19,843 nucleotides of DNA from UBA4661 sp002405405 (GCA_036847245.1 DAIUAL010000036.1:1-19843), one strand, 5' to 3'. Shown: positions 8,888-16,853, counted from the first letter of the stretch. A program made the numbers and translations. Notes: generated by a model from the letters alone, not told the origin.

Positions 8888-9973
8888 TTATACCGCCACA
8901 TTTAAGAGAGTTCGACTACCTGTAAATGCTCGTTGCGACGAGGTATAAAAATCATTCAAAAAAGCAATTCGCGTATTGATGATACGCGAATCAGCAGCAC
9001 GCACCAACTCTTGTTGCCGTCGTTGTTCTTCGATAGAAGATATACGCTCCAATTCTTGCGCTACCGGTTGTGCCACTGACGGACTTTCTTCTTGTTCGGT
9101 AGTTTGCTGAGTAGAAAACCGTATAGCATTGGCAGTGTCGGTCTGTACACTTTCAATTACCGGCTCAGGTTGAGTAGATTGTTTTGTCGGAAATCCAACA
9201 ATAGTCTTTTTTTCTTGGGGCAAAGCGGGACGCACAGGTGCAAATGACTCAGACGTACGGCGATTAGCTTGACTATTTTCGGCACGTAATCGTGCCGCCT
9301 CTATACGTGCTGCACTTTCGGTAGCACGAGCTGCCGCGGCAACAGCCAAATCTTGAGCTGAGGGATCAGCAGGAGCAAGAGCAGCACGCTGCACTTTTTG
9401 CATTTTGCGAGCAGTTGCCTCAGGATCACCCTGAACAGCTGAGGTATCAATTTTTACTTCGCCACCCGTAGCATAGCGGTTACCATCGGGACCTGTTACA
9501 TACGTAAATGATTTTGCACGAGCTAAACTCCCTGCAACAGCTTGGTGCGCCTGTTCATGAGCGCGTACACGCTCATCAACACGACGAAGTTCATCAACAA
9601 TTTTTTGCTCTTCATCGCTAAGAGGTTTTCCATTGACACCTAATTGTACGTCATTCTTATCAACAATACCGCTTGTTCCTGTTGGCAATGACGCAACAGA
9701 GGGTGATGCTAAACCATCGATACTCCCGATACTATCACGTGGTATAGCTTGACGCTGATTTTCTGAATTATTTGTGTCTTTTTGATCAATATTACGTCTG
9801 ATACCAAGTGTAGTTGAGCGGTCGCTTCCCTCAAAGTAACGATCAAATTTGGCAGATTGGGGCAGATCAGGAAAATCCTTGCGATCACCGCCAACAACGG
9901 CGCGCGGCTTCCCCCCGGGCTGAAACATCACAGGTGGTGTATAAACAACCGGTGTAATATTGGCTATAATCAT
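8888..9973 (-). CDS. SprA-related / CJM1_0395-like putative metalloprotease
   Basis: The 361-residue product carries the SprA-related family signature (Pfam SprA-related; also called putative metalloprotease CJM1_0395 family). The core at about 130-215 has RVDERVRAHEQAH with a zinc-protease-like HEQAH (H139, E140, H143), then FTYVTGPDGNRYATGGEV, IDTS, GDPEAT and a PSAQDLAVAAAA helix. This order is the hallmark of the family. No proteolysis has been shown for most members; HExxH is the only catalytic hint. The flanks are low-complexity: residues 20-120 are polar and the C-terminal 130 are Q/E/A-rich with predicted coiled coil. There is no signal peptide or membrane segment. Start ATG at 9973 has AAGGA 8 bases upstream. 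A 120-base gap separates it from aat, so it may be a downstream member of that transcript. Confidence 0.8.
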   Translation of the reverse strand: MIIANITPVVYTPPVMFQPGGKPRAVVGGDRKDFPDLPQSAKFDRYFEGSDRSTTLGIRRNIDQKDTNNSENQRQAIPRDSIGSIDGLASPSVASLPTGTSGIVDKNDVQLGVNGKPLSDEEQKIVDELRRVDERVRAHEQAHQAVAGSLARAKSFTYVTGPDGNRYATGGEVKIDTSAVQGDPEATARKMQKVQRAALAPADPSAQDLAVAAAARATESAARIEAARLRAENSQANRRTSESFAPVRPALPQEKKTIVGFPTKQSTQPEPVIESVQTDTANAIRFSTQQTTEQEESPSVAQPVAQELERISSIEEQRRQQELVRAADSRIINTRIAFLNDFYTSSQRAFTGSRTLLNVAV

Positions 9974-10093
9974 ATCGACATTCCTTAGCAGATGGGTACG
10001 AACTGCATACAGAATTTTCGTCTAAAATGAAAAAAAAACTTCGTTTTTTCAAGAAAAATCGATAATACATTTGTTACAGACAGTACTGCAGCA

Positions 10094-10669
10094 TCATGCA
10101 AACTGTCGATCATGTCGTAATGCTTTTTTAAGAAGCGCGTAATATTGGGCTTTTGAAATTAATACCGCTCCTAAACTTTCCATGTGAGGATTAATGTATT
10201 GTGAATCCAACAAGGTAAATTCTCGATCACGCAAATGTTGCGTAAGATGGATATATGCAACTTTCGATGCGTTACTCACCGTTGAAAACATTGATTCTCC
10301 AAAAAAAGCACTTCCCAAAGCAATGCCATACAAACCACCAACAAGTTGTCCATCTAACCATGACTCGACACAATGTGCATAACCTTGGCGATGTAGTTCT
10401 GTATAGATTTCAATAATATCTTCTGAAATCCAAGTTTCCTCGCGTCCGGCACAATGCCGAATGACTTGTTCAAACTGCGTATTAAACCGTATTTGAAATA
10501 CTTTTTTGGCAACGATTTTTGCTAATGAGCGCGATACTTTTACCCCATCGAGCGGTATAATAGCACGCGGATCCGGGCAATGCCAATACAATGCTCCATC
10601 GTCTTCTGCCATAGGGAAATAGCCATTACGATAGGCGTACAAAACAAGTTCGGGTGTCATTATTTCCAT
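10094..10669 (-). CDS. aat: Leucyl/phenylalanyl-tRNA--protein transferase
   Basis: Aat transfers Leu or Phe from aminoacyl-tRNA to proteins with N-terminal Lys or Arg, making them ClpS/ClpAP substrates in the bacterial N-end rule. The 191-residue product has the family motifs in order: YRNGYFPM (13-20), YWHCPDPRAIIPL (28-40), ESWLDGQLVGGLYG (102-115), FFGESMFS (122-129), ASK (134-136) and LLDSQYINPHMESLGA (153-168) with the conserved active-site aspartate at D155. The family often has Cys after this Asp; here it is Ser, a mild variation. Length is slightly short (E. coli Aat is 234) because N- and C-terminal extensions are missing. AAAGG lies 9 bases before the ATG at 10669, supporting it over the Met three codons later. 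The gene follows groEL on the same strand but beyond a strong terminator, so it is probably transcribed separately. Confidence 0.95.
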   Translation of the reverse strand: MEIMTPELVLYAYRNGYFPMAEDDGALYWHCPDPRAIIPLDGVKVSRSLAKIVAKKVFQIRFNTQFEQVIRHCAGREETWISEDIIEIYTELHRQGYAHCVESWLDGQLVGGLYGIALGSAFFGESMFSTVSNASKVAYIHLTQHLRDREFTLLDSQYINPHMESLGAVLISKAQYYALLKKALRHDRQFA

Positions 10670-10759
10670 GTCGCATTGCCTTTGTTATTATCAGCTTTTG
10701 GGAGCGATTATGCAATCCACAAAGTTCGTAAAGAGCGTTCAGATTGCATCATGATACTG

Positions 10760-10798
10760 ACAAAAAAACAACAAGCCCGGTCTTTTTGACCGAGCTTG
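10760..10798 (-). terminator. Rho-independent terminator of groESL
   Basis: Read on the minus strand, an 11-bp stem (CAAGCTCGGTC paired with GACCGGGCTTG, one U-G wobble) with an AAAAA loop is followed by TTGTTTTTTTG. It lies about 48 bases after the groEL stop. On the plus strand the wobble becomes a C-A mismatch, so it is oriented for groEL. Confidence 0.9.
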
Positions 10799-10845
10799 CC
10801 GTTGAATATAAAGCGAACCAACAATCATGTGTTGGCGAATCACTC

Positions 10846-12471
10846 TTAGTAATCCATACCACCATGAGGCATTGCAGGAGCTGCTGATTTTGGCTCAGGT
10901 TTTTCAACAATCGTTGCTTCTGTTGTGATCAACAACGATGCTACTGAAGCCGCATTCTCAAGAGCTACTCGTGATACTTTTGTTGGGTCGATAACGCCCA
11001 TTTCGAACATATCACCATATTGCTCGGTGCCTGCATTGAAGCCGTATGCTCCTTCGCCATTGCGAACAGCATTGACAACAACTGAACCTTCCAAACCTGA
11101 GTTTGCAACGATTTGGCGGAGTGGCTCTTCAACTGCACGACGGATGATATCGATACCTGTTTGTTGATCGTGGTTTGCACCTTTGAGTGTCTCAAGGTGT
11201 TGTACAGCACGGAGATATGCGACACCACCACCCGGGATGATACCTTCTTCTACTGCCGCACGGGTAGCATGGAGTGCATCTTCTACGCGAGCTTTTTTCT
11301 CTTTCATTTCTACTTCGGTAGCTGCACCGATTTTGATAACAGCAACGCCACCGGAAAGTTTTGCAAGACGCTCTTGGAGTTTCTCACGATCATAGTCGCT
11401 TGTTGTTTTCTCTACTTGCGCTTTGATTTCATTGACGCGACGTTTGATATCTTCCGATTTACCTGCACCTTCAACGATGGTGGTATTGTCTTTATCAATC
11501 GTTACGCGTTTTGCCGTACCGAGTGTTGCCAATGTTGCACCATCAAGTTTGTATCCTTTTTCTTCGCTGATAACAGTACCACCGGTAATGATAGCAATAT
11601 CTTCGAGCATCGCTTTGCGACGATCACCAAAGACCGGAGCTTTAACAGCTGCGATTTTGAGTGTACCACGCAGTTTATTGACAACCAATGTTGCCAATGC
11701 TTCGCCTTCCAAATCTTCAGCAATGATAAGCAATGCGCGACCTGATTGAGCAACTTTCTCAAGGACAGGTAACAATTCTTTCATTGCACTGATTTTTTTG
11801 TCATGGATCAGGATGTACGGATTCTCAAGCACTGCTTCCATTGCTTCCGGATCGGTAACAAAGTACGGTGAAAGATAACCGCGATCGAACTGCATACCTT
11901 CAACAACATCGAGTGTTGTCTCTGTACCTTTTGCTTCTTCAACGGTAATAACGCCATCTTTACCAACTTTCTCAATAGCATCAGCAATCAAATTGCCGAT
12001 TTCGGAATCACTGTTCGCTGAAATGGTACCGACTTGTGCAATTTCTTTCTGACCACCAACCGGACGGCTGATTTCTTTCAAACCTTTGGTAATGGTTGCA
12101 ACTGCCAAGTCCATACCACGTTTCAAATCCATAGGATTTGCACCCGCGGTTACGTTTTTCAAACCTTCACGAACGATTGCTTGTGCAAGTACGGTTGCGG
12201 TTGTTGTACCATCGCCGGCTTGGTCATTGGTTTTCGAAGCAACTTCTTTCACCATTTGCGCGCCCAAGTTTTCGAGCGAGTTTTCGAGCTCAATTTCATT
12301 TGCAACGGGTACACCATCTTTGGTAACAAGCGGAGCACCAAATTTTTTGTCGATAACGACATTGCGACCTTTAGGTCCGAGAGTAACTTTTACTGCATCT
12401 GCGAGTTGGTCAACACCACGTTTCAGAGCAGAACGAGCATCGAGATTGAATGTTAATTCTTTAGCCGCCAT
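10846..12471 (-). CDS. groL: Chaperonin GroEL (Hsp60)
   Basis: GroEL forms the double seven-membered ring that folds proteins with GroES and ATP in the cytoplasm. The 541-residue product is colinear with typical GroEL. The equatorial domain starts AAKELTFNLDARSALKRGVDQLADAVKVTLGPKGRNVV. The ATP site GDGTTT is at 86-91 with catalytic D87. The apical domain includes the RGYLSPYFVTD and AEDLEGEALATLVVNKLRG segments. The C-terminal equatorial part has EEGIIPGGGVAYLRA. The tail ends PMPHGGMDY-like (actual PAMPHGGMDY), a shortened form of the flexible Gly-Met tail with two extra residues. AAGG lies 7 bases before the ATG. It is 60 bases downstream of groES in the usual groES-groEL order and is controlled by the CIRCE upstream of groES. 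Nothing suggests this is a divergent paralogue. Confidence 0.99.
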   Translation of the reverse strand: MAAKELTFNLDARSALKRGVDQLADAVKVTLGPKGRNVVIDKKFGAPLVTKDGVPVANEIELENSLENLGAQMVKEVASKTNDQAGDGTTTATVLAQAIVREGLKNVTAGANPMDLKRGMDLAVATITKGLKEISRPVGGQKEIAQVGTISANSDSEIGNLIADAIEKVGKDGVITVEEAKGTETTLDVVEGMQFDRGYLSPYFVTDPEAMEAVLENPYILIHDKKISAMKELLPVLEKVAQSGRALLIIAEDLEGEALATLVVNKLRGTLKIAAVKAPVFGDRRKAMLEDIAIITGGTVISEEKGYKLDGATLATLGTAKRVTIDKDNTTIVEGAGKSEDIKRRVNEIKAQVEKTTSDYDREKLQERLAKLSGGVAVIKIGAATEVEMKEKKARVEDALHATRAAVEEGIIPGGGVAYLRAVQHLETLKGANHDQQTGIDIIRRAVEEPLRQIVANSGLEGSVVVNAVRNGEGAYGFNAGTEQYGDMFEMGVIDPTKVSRVALENAASVASLLITTEATIVEKPEPKSAAPAMPHGGMDY

Positions 12472-12531
12472 AGGACTACCTTAAAAAATATAATGTGAGA
12501 AAATTCAACAAAAAAGCAACAAAAAGGACAA

Positions 12532-12819
12532 TTACTTCACCACAGCGAAGATGTCTGTTTCGCGCATAATGAGCATATCTTCGCCATCAACATTGATCTC
12601 TGTGCCCGAGTATTTGCCATAGAGAACTTTGTCGCCAGCGGCTACTTGCATCGCAACTGTTTTGCCATCTTCACCGATTTTACCCGGGCCTACGGCAATT
12701 ACTTCGCCTTGCATTGGTTTCTCTTTTGCTGTATCAGGAAGAATGATACCGCCTTTGGTTACTTCTTCCGGTTGTGCCGGACGGACAAGCACGCGATCGT
12801 GCAATGGTGTAAGAGCCAT
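12532..12819 (-). CDS. groS: Co-chaperonin GroES (Hsp10)
   Basis: GroES caps the GroEL ring as a heptamer. The 95-residue product is full length, with the beta-barrel start LTPLHDRVLVRPAQPEE, the mobile loop that contacts GroEL (EEVTKGGIILPDTAKEKP, about 18-35), the conserved GEVIAVGPGK, and the C-terminal GDKVLYGKYSGTEI and ML I MRETDIFAVV segments. AGGGG lies 6 bases before the ATG. It is the first gene of the groESL operon, with a CIRCE operator about 70 bases upstream and a Bacteroidota-type promoter just before that. Confidence 0.99.
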   Translation of the reverse strand: MALTPLHDRVLVRPAQPEEVTKGGIILPDTAKEKPMQGEVIAVGPGKIGEDGKTVAMQVAAGDKVLYGKYSGTEINVDGEDMLIMRETDIFAVVK

Positions 12820-12886
12820 ATTGAACCCCTAAAAGTATGTTAAAGAAAAATGGAATTGAAAAAAACTTGGAGGAATTTTACAATTC

Positions 12887-12913
12887 TTAGCACTCTCAAT
12901 AAGTGAGTGCTAA
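12887..12913 (-). promoter_or_regulatory. CIRCE operator (HrcA-binding site) of groESL
   Basis: TTAGCACTC-N9-GAGTGCTAA is a perfect 9-9-9 CIRCE inverted repeat, identical to the consensus. HrcA represses from this site and releases on heat shock. It starts a few bases past the predicted transcription start, the usual position for steric repression and for inclusion in the mRNA leader. hrcA itself is not in the window. Confidence 0.97.
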
Positions 12914-12920
12914 TCAGACG

Positions 12921-12952
12921 CAAAGATAAAATCTCTTTATGGAGTTGTCAAA
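12921..12952 (-). promoter_or_regulatory. Bacteroidota-type promoter of groESL (TTTG-N20-TATCTTTG)
   Basis: On the minus strand TTTG (12952-12949), 20 bases and TATCTTTG (12928-12921) match the Bacteroidota -33/-7 consensus TTTG-N19-21-TAnnTTTG fully. The -33 box is also part of TTGACA. The predicted start is at about 12914, abutting the CIRCE. This is the best promoter in the window. Confidence 0.85.
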
Positions 12953-13039
12953 TAAAATCGTGTAAAAAATTCTTTACATGGTTGTTGGCGCAGTGTTGTG
13001 GTGGTAAAAGTATTCTTCGTGCACATCTATCAGCACATA

Positions 13040-14179
13040 CTACCGCGCCACTACGATACTCTGCGTGTGTAGAATACGTCCGCCCGAAATAATCTGCACA
13101 GCATACACACCGCTGGCAAGCCCTGTACTCACCACAGGAAACATATTCGTACCAACCGACAAACGATGCCCTTGCGCAAGCACGGCAACCGTCTGCCCCA
13201 ACATATTGACAAGACGAATATCAGTAGTCAGCGGCGAAGCGGTGGTAATACTCATCGTTGCGTTGCCATCGATTGGTTGCGGTGCTATCTGAACTTGCAA
13301 ACGCTCTGGTTGATTTATACCAGCGACGGATGTTGTATTATTTGTTGTGTTCGTAAAATTGTAGTAGCGTGTGAATTCATCAGAGAACAATGTTCTACCG
13401 AGAGTACTCAAATTGGAAGAAAAAGGTGCTTGATAAATCCTTAATTGAAAAAATGCGGGAGTAGTAGACAATATTTGGCGGAGAGCATTGCCAAATAATT
13501 CTGATGGTCTTTGCAAACGAATACGTGTATAAGTGTTGGAAATTCTTACCAATTCAACCTGACAAAAACCAATATAGAGATCTCGCATCCATACGTCTCG
13601 GATCGGGAATCCCTGACGAGCCAACACTGATACGGTACTGTCTATCATTTGCGTGAAGCGCAATGGAGGATTGTTAGTTGCTAATGAAGTGATAAGATAC
13701 GTGAGTGAATCTTGTAAATCAAGCGTCGGCTCCGCGGGGATCGCACCTGCACGCGAGTCAGTAATACTCGCTTGCAGGGCAGAAAGCGAATTACTTATAA
13801 AATATTGACTCGTCCATCCACCATGGCCGCATCTAAAAGGTGCTATAATGGGAGCCATATCCATGACATCTATTCTTGCGACCATTCCCGTCGACCATGA
13901 AAATGTAGCACGAGGTGACTGCGCAGTTAGTGTAGCACTGGTGGTTGCAATCAATGTTTGCGGTGTACTAAAAAAGTCATTCGGTGAAGAAACCAGAGTA
14001 ACTTGTACGGTACAAGATGTGAGTATTCCACTATTGATTTCGGTAATACCAATCGTGCATGAGGATGCTGTAATTGCAAATATAATTATACTTGGTATTC
14101 GCTGTTGAGCACAGCAAGGTCGGTACGCGCTTGACATGATTACTATACATAAAATCAGAAGCCGATAGAATACTTTCAT
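13040..14179 (-). CDS. Secreted protein of unknown function with T9SS sorting domain
   Basis: The 379-residue product has a signal peptide (MKVFYRLLILCIVIMSS, cleavage probably after CCAQ at about 25) and a C-terminal T9SS type A sorting domain from about 297 (IAPQPIDGNATMSI, then IRLVNMLGQTVAVL, then LASGVYAVQIISGGRILHTQSIVVAR). The usual YPNP opening is AP QP here, a weak variant, but the LGQ and GVY signatures are clear. The middle (30-290) is beta-rich with a few cysteines and the region DSTVSVLARQGFPIRDVWMRDLYIGFCQVELVRI; I do not recognise a domain. It should be exported through Sec and then T9SS. It stands between a terminator (14203-14243) and the groESL promoter; no terminator of its own is evident before the groESL promoter region. 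The ATG at 14179 lacks a good Shine-Dalgarno. Confidence 0.8.
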   Translation of the reverse strand: MKVFYRLLILCIVIMSSAYRPCCAQQRIPSIIIFAITASSCTIGITEINSGILTSCTVQVTLVSSPNDFFSTPQTLIATTSATLTAQSPRATFSWSTGMVARIDVMDMAPIIAPFRCGHGGWTSQYFISNSLSALQASITDSRAGAIPAEPTLDLQDSLTYLITSLATNNPPLRFTQMIDSTVSVLARQGFPIRDVWMRDLYIGFCQVELVRISNTYTRIRLQRPSELFGNALRQILSTTPAFFQLRIYQAPFSSNLSTLGRTLFSDEFTRYYNFTNTTNNTTSVAGINQPERLQVQIAPQPIDGNATMSITTASPLTTDIRLVNMLGQTVAVLAQGHRLSVGTNMFPVVSTGLASGVYAVQIISGGRILHTQSIVVAR

Positions 14180-14202
14180 TTTTTTTATTATGATAAAAGG
14201 TC

Positions 14203-14243
14203 AAAAAAATAATTGGGTAGCACTACTTATGTGTAGTGCTACC
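14203..14243 (-). terminator. Rho-independent terminator after the trypsin-like gene
   Basis: On the minus strand a perfect 11-bp stem (GGTAGCACTAC / GTAGTGCTACC) with a 6-base loop is followed by CAATTATTTTTTTG. It starts 12 bases after the stop at 14255 and separates this gene from the next T9SS gene. Confidence 0.9.
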
Positions 14244-14254
14244 TTGCGCGCTAT

Positions 14255-16291
14255 TTATTTAGCAATAACAAACTGTTTGACTACTGACAACGTTTTATTG
14301 TTTGTGGACTGACCAATTGCAATGAGATAATAACTTCCACTAGGCAAATCTTGAACGTTTACATGAAAATCCAATGCCGCAGAGACATTACCTTCAAACA
14401 CCTCTTTGACAACATTTTGCGCTGAATTGAAAATCTGAACTGCGTACCGATTTATGCCTGTCGATTGTATCTCCGCATGGAGATTATCAGCAACTGGATT
14501 TGGATAAATCCGAATCTGTATACTTGGTCTTGATGGGACGGTATCTACATCGCCAATCAATAGCTTACTTTGAATATTACTGTCTGCACTGCCCCCCCAA
14601 CATCCAAACGGAAAAGAATGACATGGGGGGTATTGAGCACCACCAAGCATTCCAGTGGTTGATGATGAGCCCGGTGCTAAATAACCTCTAATACCATACA
14701 CATGATTCCAGGCAAGCCGAAATGGGTTAATAATATCAAGACGAGTACCATCAGAAATTTTTGGGTATAGACAAATCATTCCTCCCGCGTAAAGATTGCC
14801 ATAATTTGTGCCAACAAGATTACCATCAGTGTTATAATTGCCCCCACCTGATGAAAGATTCCATGTCCTGCCAAATGTGTTTTCAATAAAAAACTGATAA
14901 TCAGGTATATCTTGTACAATCGTTCCTCTGCGCACCTTCATTCTGTCTGCCCACGGAAACGATAATCCTCTAATAAGATCGCCTTCATGATATTCTGTTG
15001 TCCACCCTGCATACCAAGCGTCTAATGGTGCTCCATACGCACGCACAAGGGCAAAATCATTTATCACATCACCCTGACCCTGCGTTAAGAGATCACAGCC
15101 ATAGTAATCCTCCACCGCATCGGAAGTCCCTGCACCGGGGATGTTCTCATAATTATACCGAAACACAGCAGTTTCTACACCTGTCATTGCATACCCATGA
15201 GACACTGTTAGCACATAATTCTCAGGACGATACCGACCGCGGTCCCAAACAAATGGTCCATTATTGTTAATCAATGTTGCCGAGAATGCAGATCCTGTTG
15301 AAGGTTTGATGATTTGTACTGCTGATTTTTTAAGTAATTGCATATCATTATTCAACCCCGATAAAGGGTCAGTTCCCGCCATACATGATAGAGCATCCGT
15401 GGCACCCGGTCCGCACGGCGCACCACAAGTTCCACTATAGTTCCCATTCCAATTCGTAGTAGCTGTCTTTCCTTTTACCGAGTTGCTTTGTGTCACCTCG
15501 TTGAATGTGCCAATGCGCTCGTAGCCAAAGGTGATTGTTTCAAAGATTATCGTAGCCGTTGGCTTGTTCTTGTTCTGTGCCACCGATTGTGGCTCATAAT
15601 ACTCGAAAATCATCGTACTGCCACTCAGGGGCGCAATAGCAAATTGCTTCGTTTTGCCCTTGCGTATGCCGCAGTGCTCGGAGGTGTAGTACTGCGCCGG
15701 ATCGCGCCGCCCGGCATTCTCGGTGCTATACACATACAGTTTTGAGCCAACCGGCAGGTCAAACTCTTCAAAGACAAAACTCAGGTTCACCGCATTTGGC
15801 GAAGAAACAACCAAACGCCACACTTTGTCGCCATTAGGCAAAGTTTCCCATGTACCGTTTTTTTTCATATCAAGTTTGTCATTGCCCTTGAGTGCAATCG
15901 GCACACCAAACTCCATATCAAGACCAGAGAACACCGGTGGTTGTTTGTCGCGTTGGCGACGTGTATTTTCTTCTTTTTCGCGCTCGCGGAGAAACTGCTT
16001 GAATCTCCGCAGAGAGTCAAGATCGAAGCCCTTGTTGAACTCTTTTTTGAGTTGCCCAAAGGACACAATGCTTTTACCACGGCTGTCGATTCCCGCCAAG
16101 ATTGATGGCGGTAGTTCTGATTTTCGTGCCTGACTAAGCATCGCTGAGGGTACTGCGCCCCACAAAAAGCACACCGCTATACAAAGTACTATGATGCGTT
16201 GTACCATCGAAAGTCGTGGTGTTGTAGCATACACCACCGGTTGAACATCGTGCTTTTGAGCAAAGCACTGCGAATTGTTGTTTGTCGTCAT
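14255..16291 (-). CDS. Trypsin-like (lysyl-endopeptidase-like) T9SS protein, catalytic Ser apparently replaced by Gly
   Basis: The 678-residue precursor starts with an extended signal peptide: about 32 polar/basic residues, a hydrophobic core at 33-47 and likely cleavage near 55. A pro-region at about 95-270 holds WRLVVSSPNAVNLSFVFEEFDLPVGSKLYVYS and ends FEYYEP, typical of Bacteroidota trypsin-like precursors. The chymotrypsin-fold domain (about 330-570) shows the His strand YVLTVSHG (H365) and Asp strand NDFALVR (D412). Where GSSGSP normally supplies the nucleophile the protein reads LSSGGGN (480-484), so the Ser position is Gly (codon GGG). It may be an inactive pseudoprotease, unless a nearby Ser (480/481) substitutes. 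A T9SS sorting domain closes it from about 590 (IYPNPVADNLHAEI, LPSGSYYLIA). The frame opens 27 codons earlier at 16372, but GGAGAG 5 bases before the ATG at 16291, plus the paralogous leader starting at the same residue, fix the start. Confidence 0.85.
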   Translation of the reverse strand: MTTNNNSQCFAQKHDVQPVVYATTPRLSMVQRIIVLCIAVCFLWGAVPSAMLSQARKSELPPSILAGIDSRGKSIVSFGQLKKEFNKGFDLDSLRRFKQFLREREKEENTRRQRDKQPPVFSGLDMEFGVPIALKGNDKLDMKKNGTWETLPNGDKVWRLVVSSPNAVNLSFVFEEFDLPVGSKLYVYSTENAGRRDPAQYYTSEHCGIRKGKTKQFAIAPLSGSTMIFEYYEPQSVAQNKNKPTATIIFETITFGYERIGTFNEVTQSNSVKGKTATTNWNGNYSGTCGAPCGPGATDALSCMAGTDPLSGLNNDMQLLKKSAVQIIKPSTGSAFSATLINNNGPFVWDRGRYRPENYVLTVSHGYAMTGVETAVFRYNYENIPGAGTSDAVEDYYGCDLLTQGQGDVINDFALVRAYGAPLDAWYAGWTTEYHEGDLIRGLSFPWADRMKVRRGTIVQDIPDYQFFIENTFGRTWNLSSGGGNYNTDGNLVGTNYGNLYAGGMICLYPKISDGTRLDIINPFRLAWNHVYGIRGYLAPGSSSTTGMLGGAQYPPCHSFPFGCWGGSADSNIQSKLLIGDVDTVPSRPSIQIRIYPNPVADNLHAEIQSTGINRYAVQIFNSAQNVVKEVFEGNVSAALDFHVNVQDLPSGSYYLIAIGQSTNNKTLSVVKQFVIAK

Positions 16292-16498
16292 AACGACTCT
16301 CCAAAAACTATGGTGTCCGCCTTTTGAATTTGTTATGTTTGTGTGTGGGCAAAACGTCAAAACCGGGTCCAATGGTTCTTGTTCTACTCACACTCGCACG
16401 AAGAGGCAGACTAAACTTCTTTGTGCGATTTTTTTTGTTCTGTTGTCAAAATCTGAGCATTTCTTTTTTATGTGTCTTTGTTGCAAAAATGTGTTTTT
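16292..16498 (-). other. Leader region between the trypsin-like start codon and the 207-bp repeat
   Basis: This stretch of 207 bases has no gene I can support. It is only patchily similar to the matching 248-base stretch 19169-19416 of the second cassette: the shared pieces are the ribosome-binding region by the ATG, a TTTTTTTTGTTCTGTTGTCAAAA-like segment, and a GCAAAAnTGTGTTTnnCACA motif next to the repeat. It is probably the 5-prime UTR of the gene. Short frames on both strands across it are not conserved in the other copy. Confidence 0.5.
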
Positions 16499-16705
16499 CA
16501 CACCTCGAAAGTGAAACTCTAACGAATGCTCATTACTGCTCAATTTACACAGCCGATTTTCAAAAAATAGAGTACATGATAGAGTATGTGGAAAACTTTT
16601 TGAAAGCGTGTTTTCAGTGCATGAGTTGTGGCAAAAATGTGTTTCCCACATCCTGAAAGTCAATACTTTCTTTCCCAACGGGTCGATTTTCTTTCCGAAC
16701 GGGCA
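16499..16705 (-). repeat. 207-bp repeat, copy 1
   Basis: This block is identical base for base to 19417-19623 (offset 2918), checked line by line. In both copies it lies upstream of a leader beginning MTTNNN in the same orientation. Inside are two copies of ATAGAGTA 12 bases apart (16567-16574 and 16579-16586). A GCAAAAATGTGTTT-CACA-GAAAGT motif starts just before the block (near 16483) and recurs inside it (near 16631). No terminal inverted repeats or transposase genes accompany it. It is probably a repeated promoter or 5-prime-UTR element. Confidence 0.95.
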
Positions 16706-16743
16706 ACCCCTACCAATCTCCTTGCACACCCGCCGCACAAAAG

Positions 16744-16769
16744 AAAGGGGCACAGTTTTGTGCCCCTTT
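16744..16769 (-). terminator. Probable terminator downstream of the small lipoprotein gene
   Basis: A perfect 11-bp inverted repeat (AAAGGGGCACA / TGTGCCCCTTT) encloses a 4-base loop. On the minus strand CTTTTG follows, a modest T-run. It lies about 145 bases after the stop of the 16915-17400 gene and before the trypsin-like cassette, so it probably insulates the two. Confidence 0.6.
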
Positions 16770-16853
16770 GGATAGTGTGTATTGCCACGCTACCACAAAC
16801 GATAGTTTTTAGGTACGGCTCTACGTACGGTGCGAGTACCACCTGCAACCAAA

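Noticed and set aside
10028..10051. TGAAAAAA/TTTTTTCA hairpin downstream of aat
   Set aside because: The stem is almost only A-T, so it is unlikely to act as an intrinsic terminator; low-complexity A/T runs explain it.
11113..11745. 210-residue plus-strand open frame antisense to groEL
   Set aside because: Long antisense frames are common over conserved, codon-biased groEL; the product is Cys/Phe-rich with no motif.
15723..16133. 136-residue plus-strand frame antisense to the trypsin-like gene
   Set aside because: Shadow of a well-supported gene with signal peptide and sorting domain; serine/arginine-rich translation without domain features.
16324..16656. 110-residue plus-strand frame whose C-terminal ~60 residues recur exactly in another frame at 19278-19574
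   Set aside because: The match is only the 207-bp DNA repeat read in the same frame; outside it the protein sequences are unrelated, there is no ribosome-binding site, and the antisense strand is the leader region of real genes.
16388..16753. 121-residue minus-strand frame with PFGKKI/PLGKKV heptads, paralogous to 19351-19689
   Set aside because: The similarity comes from the identical DNA block and tandem units; composition is Cys/Phe/His-rich and starts differ between copies, so it does not look like a protein under selection.
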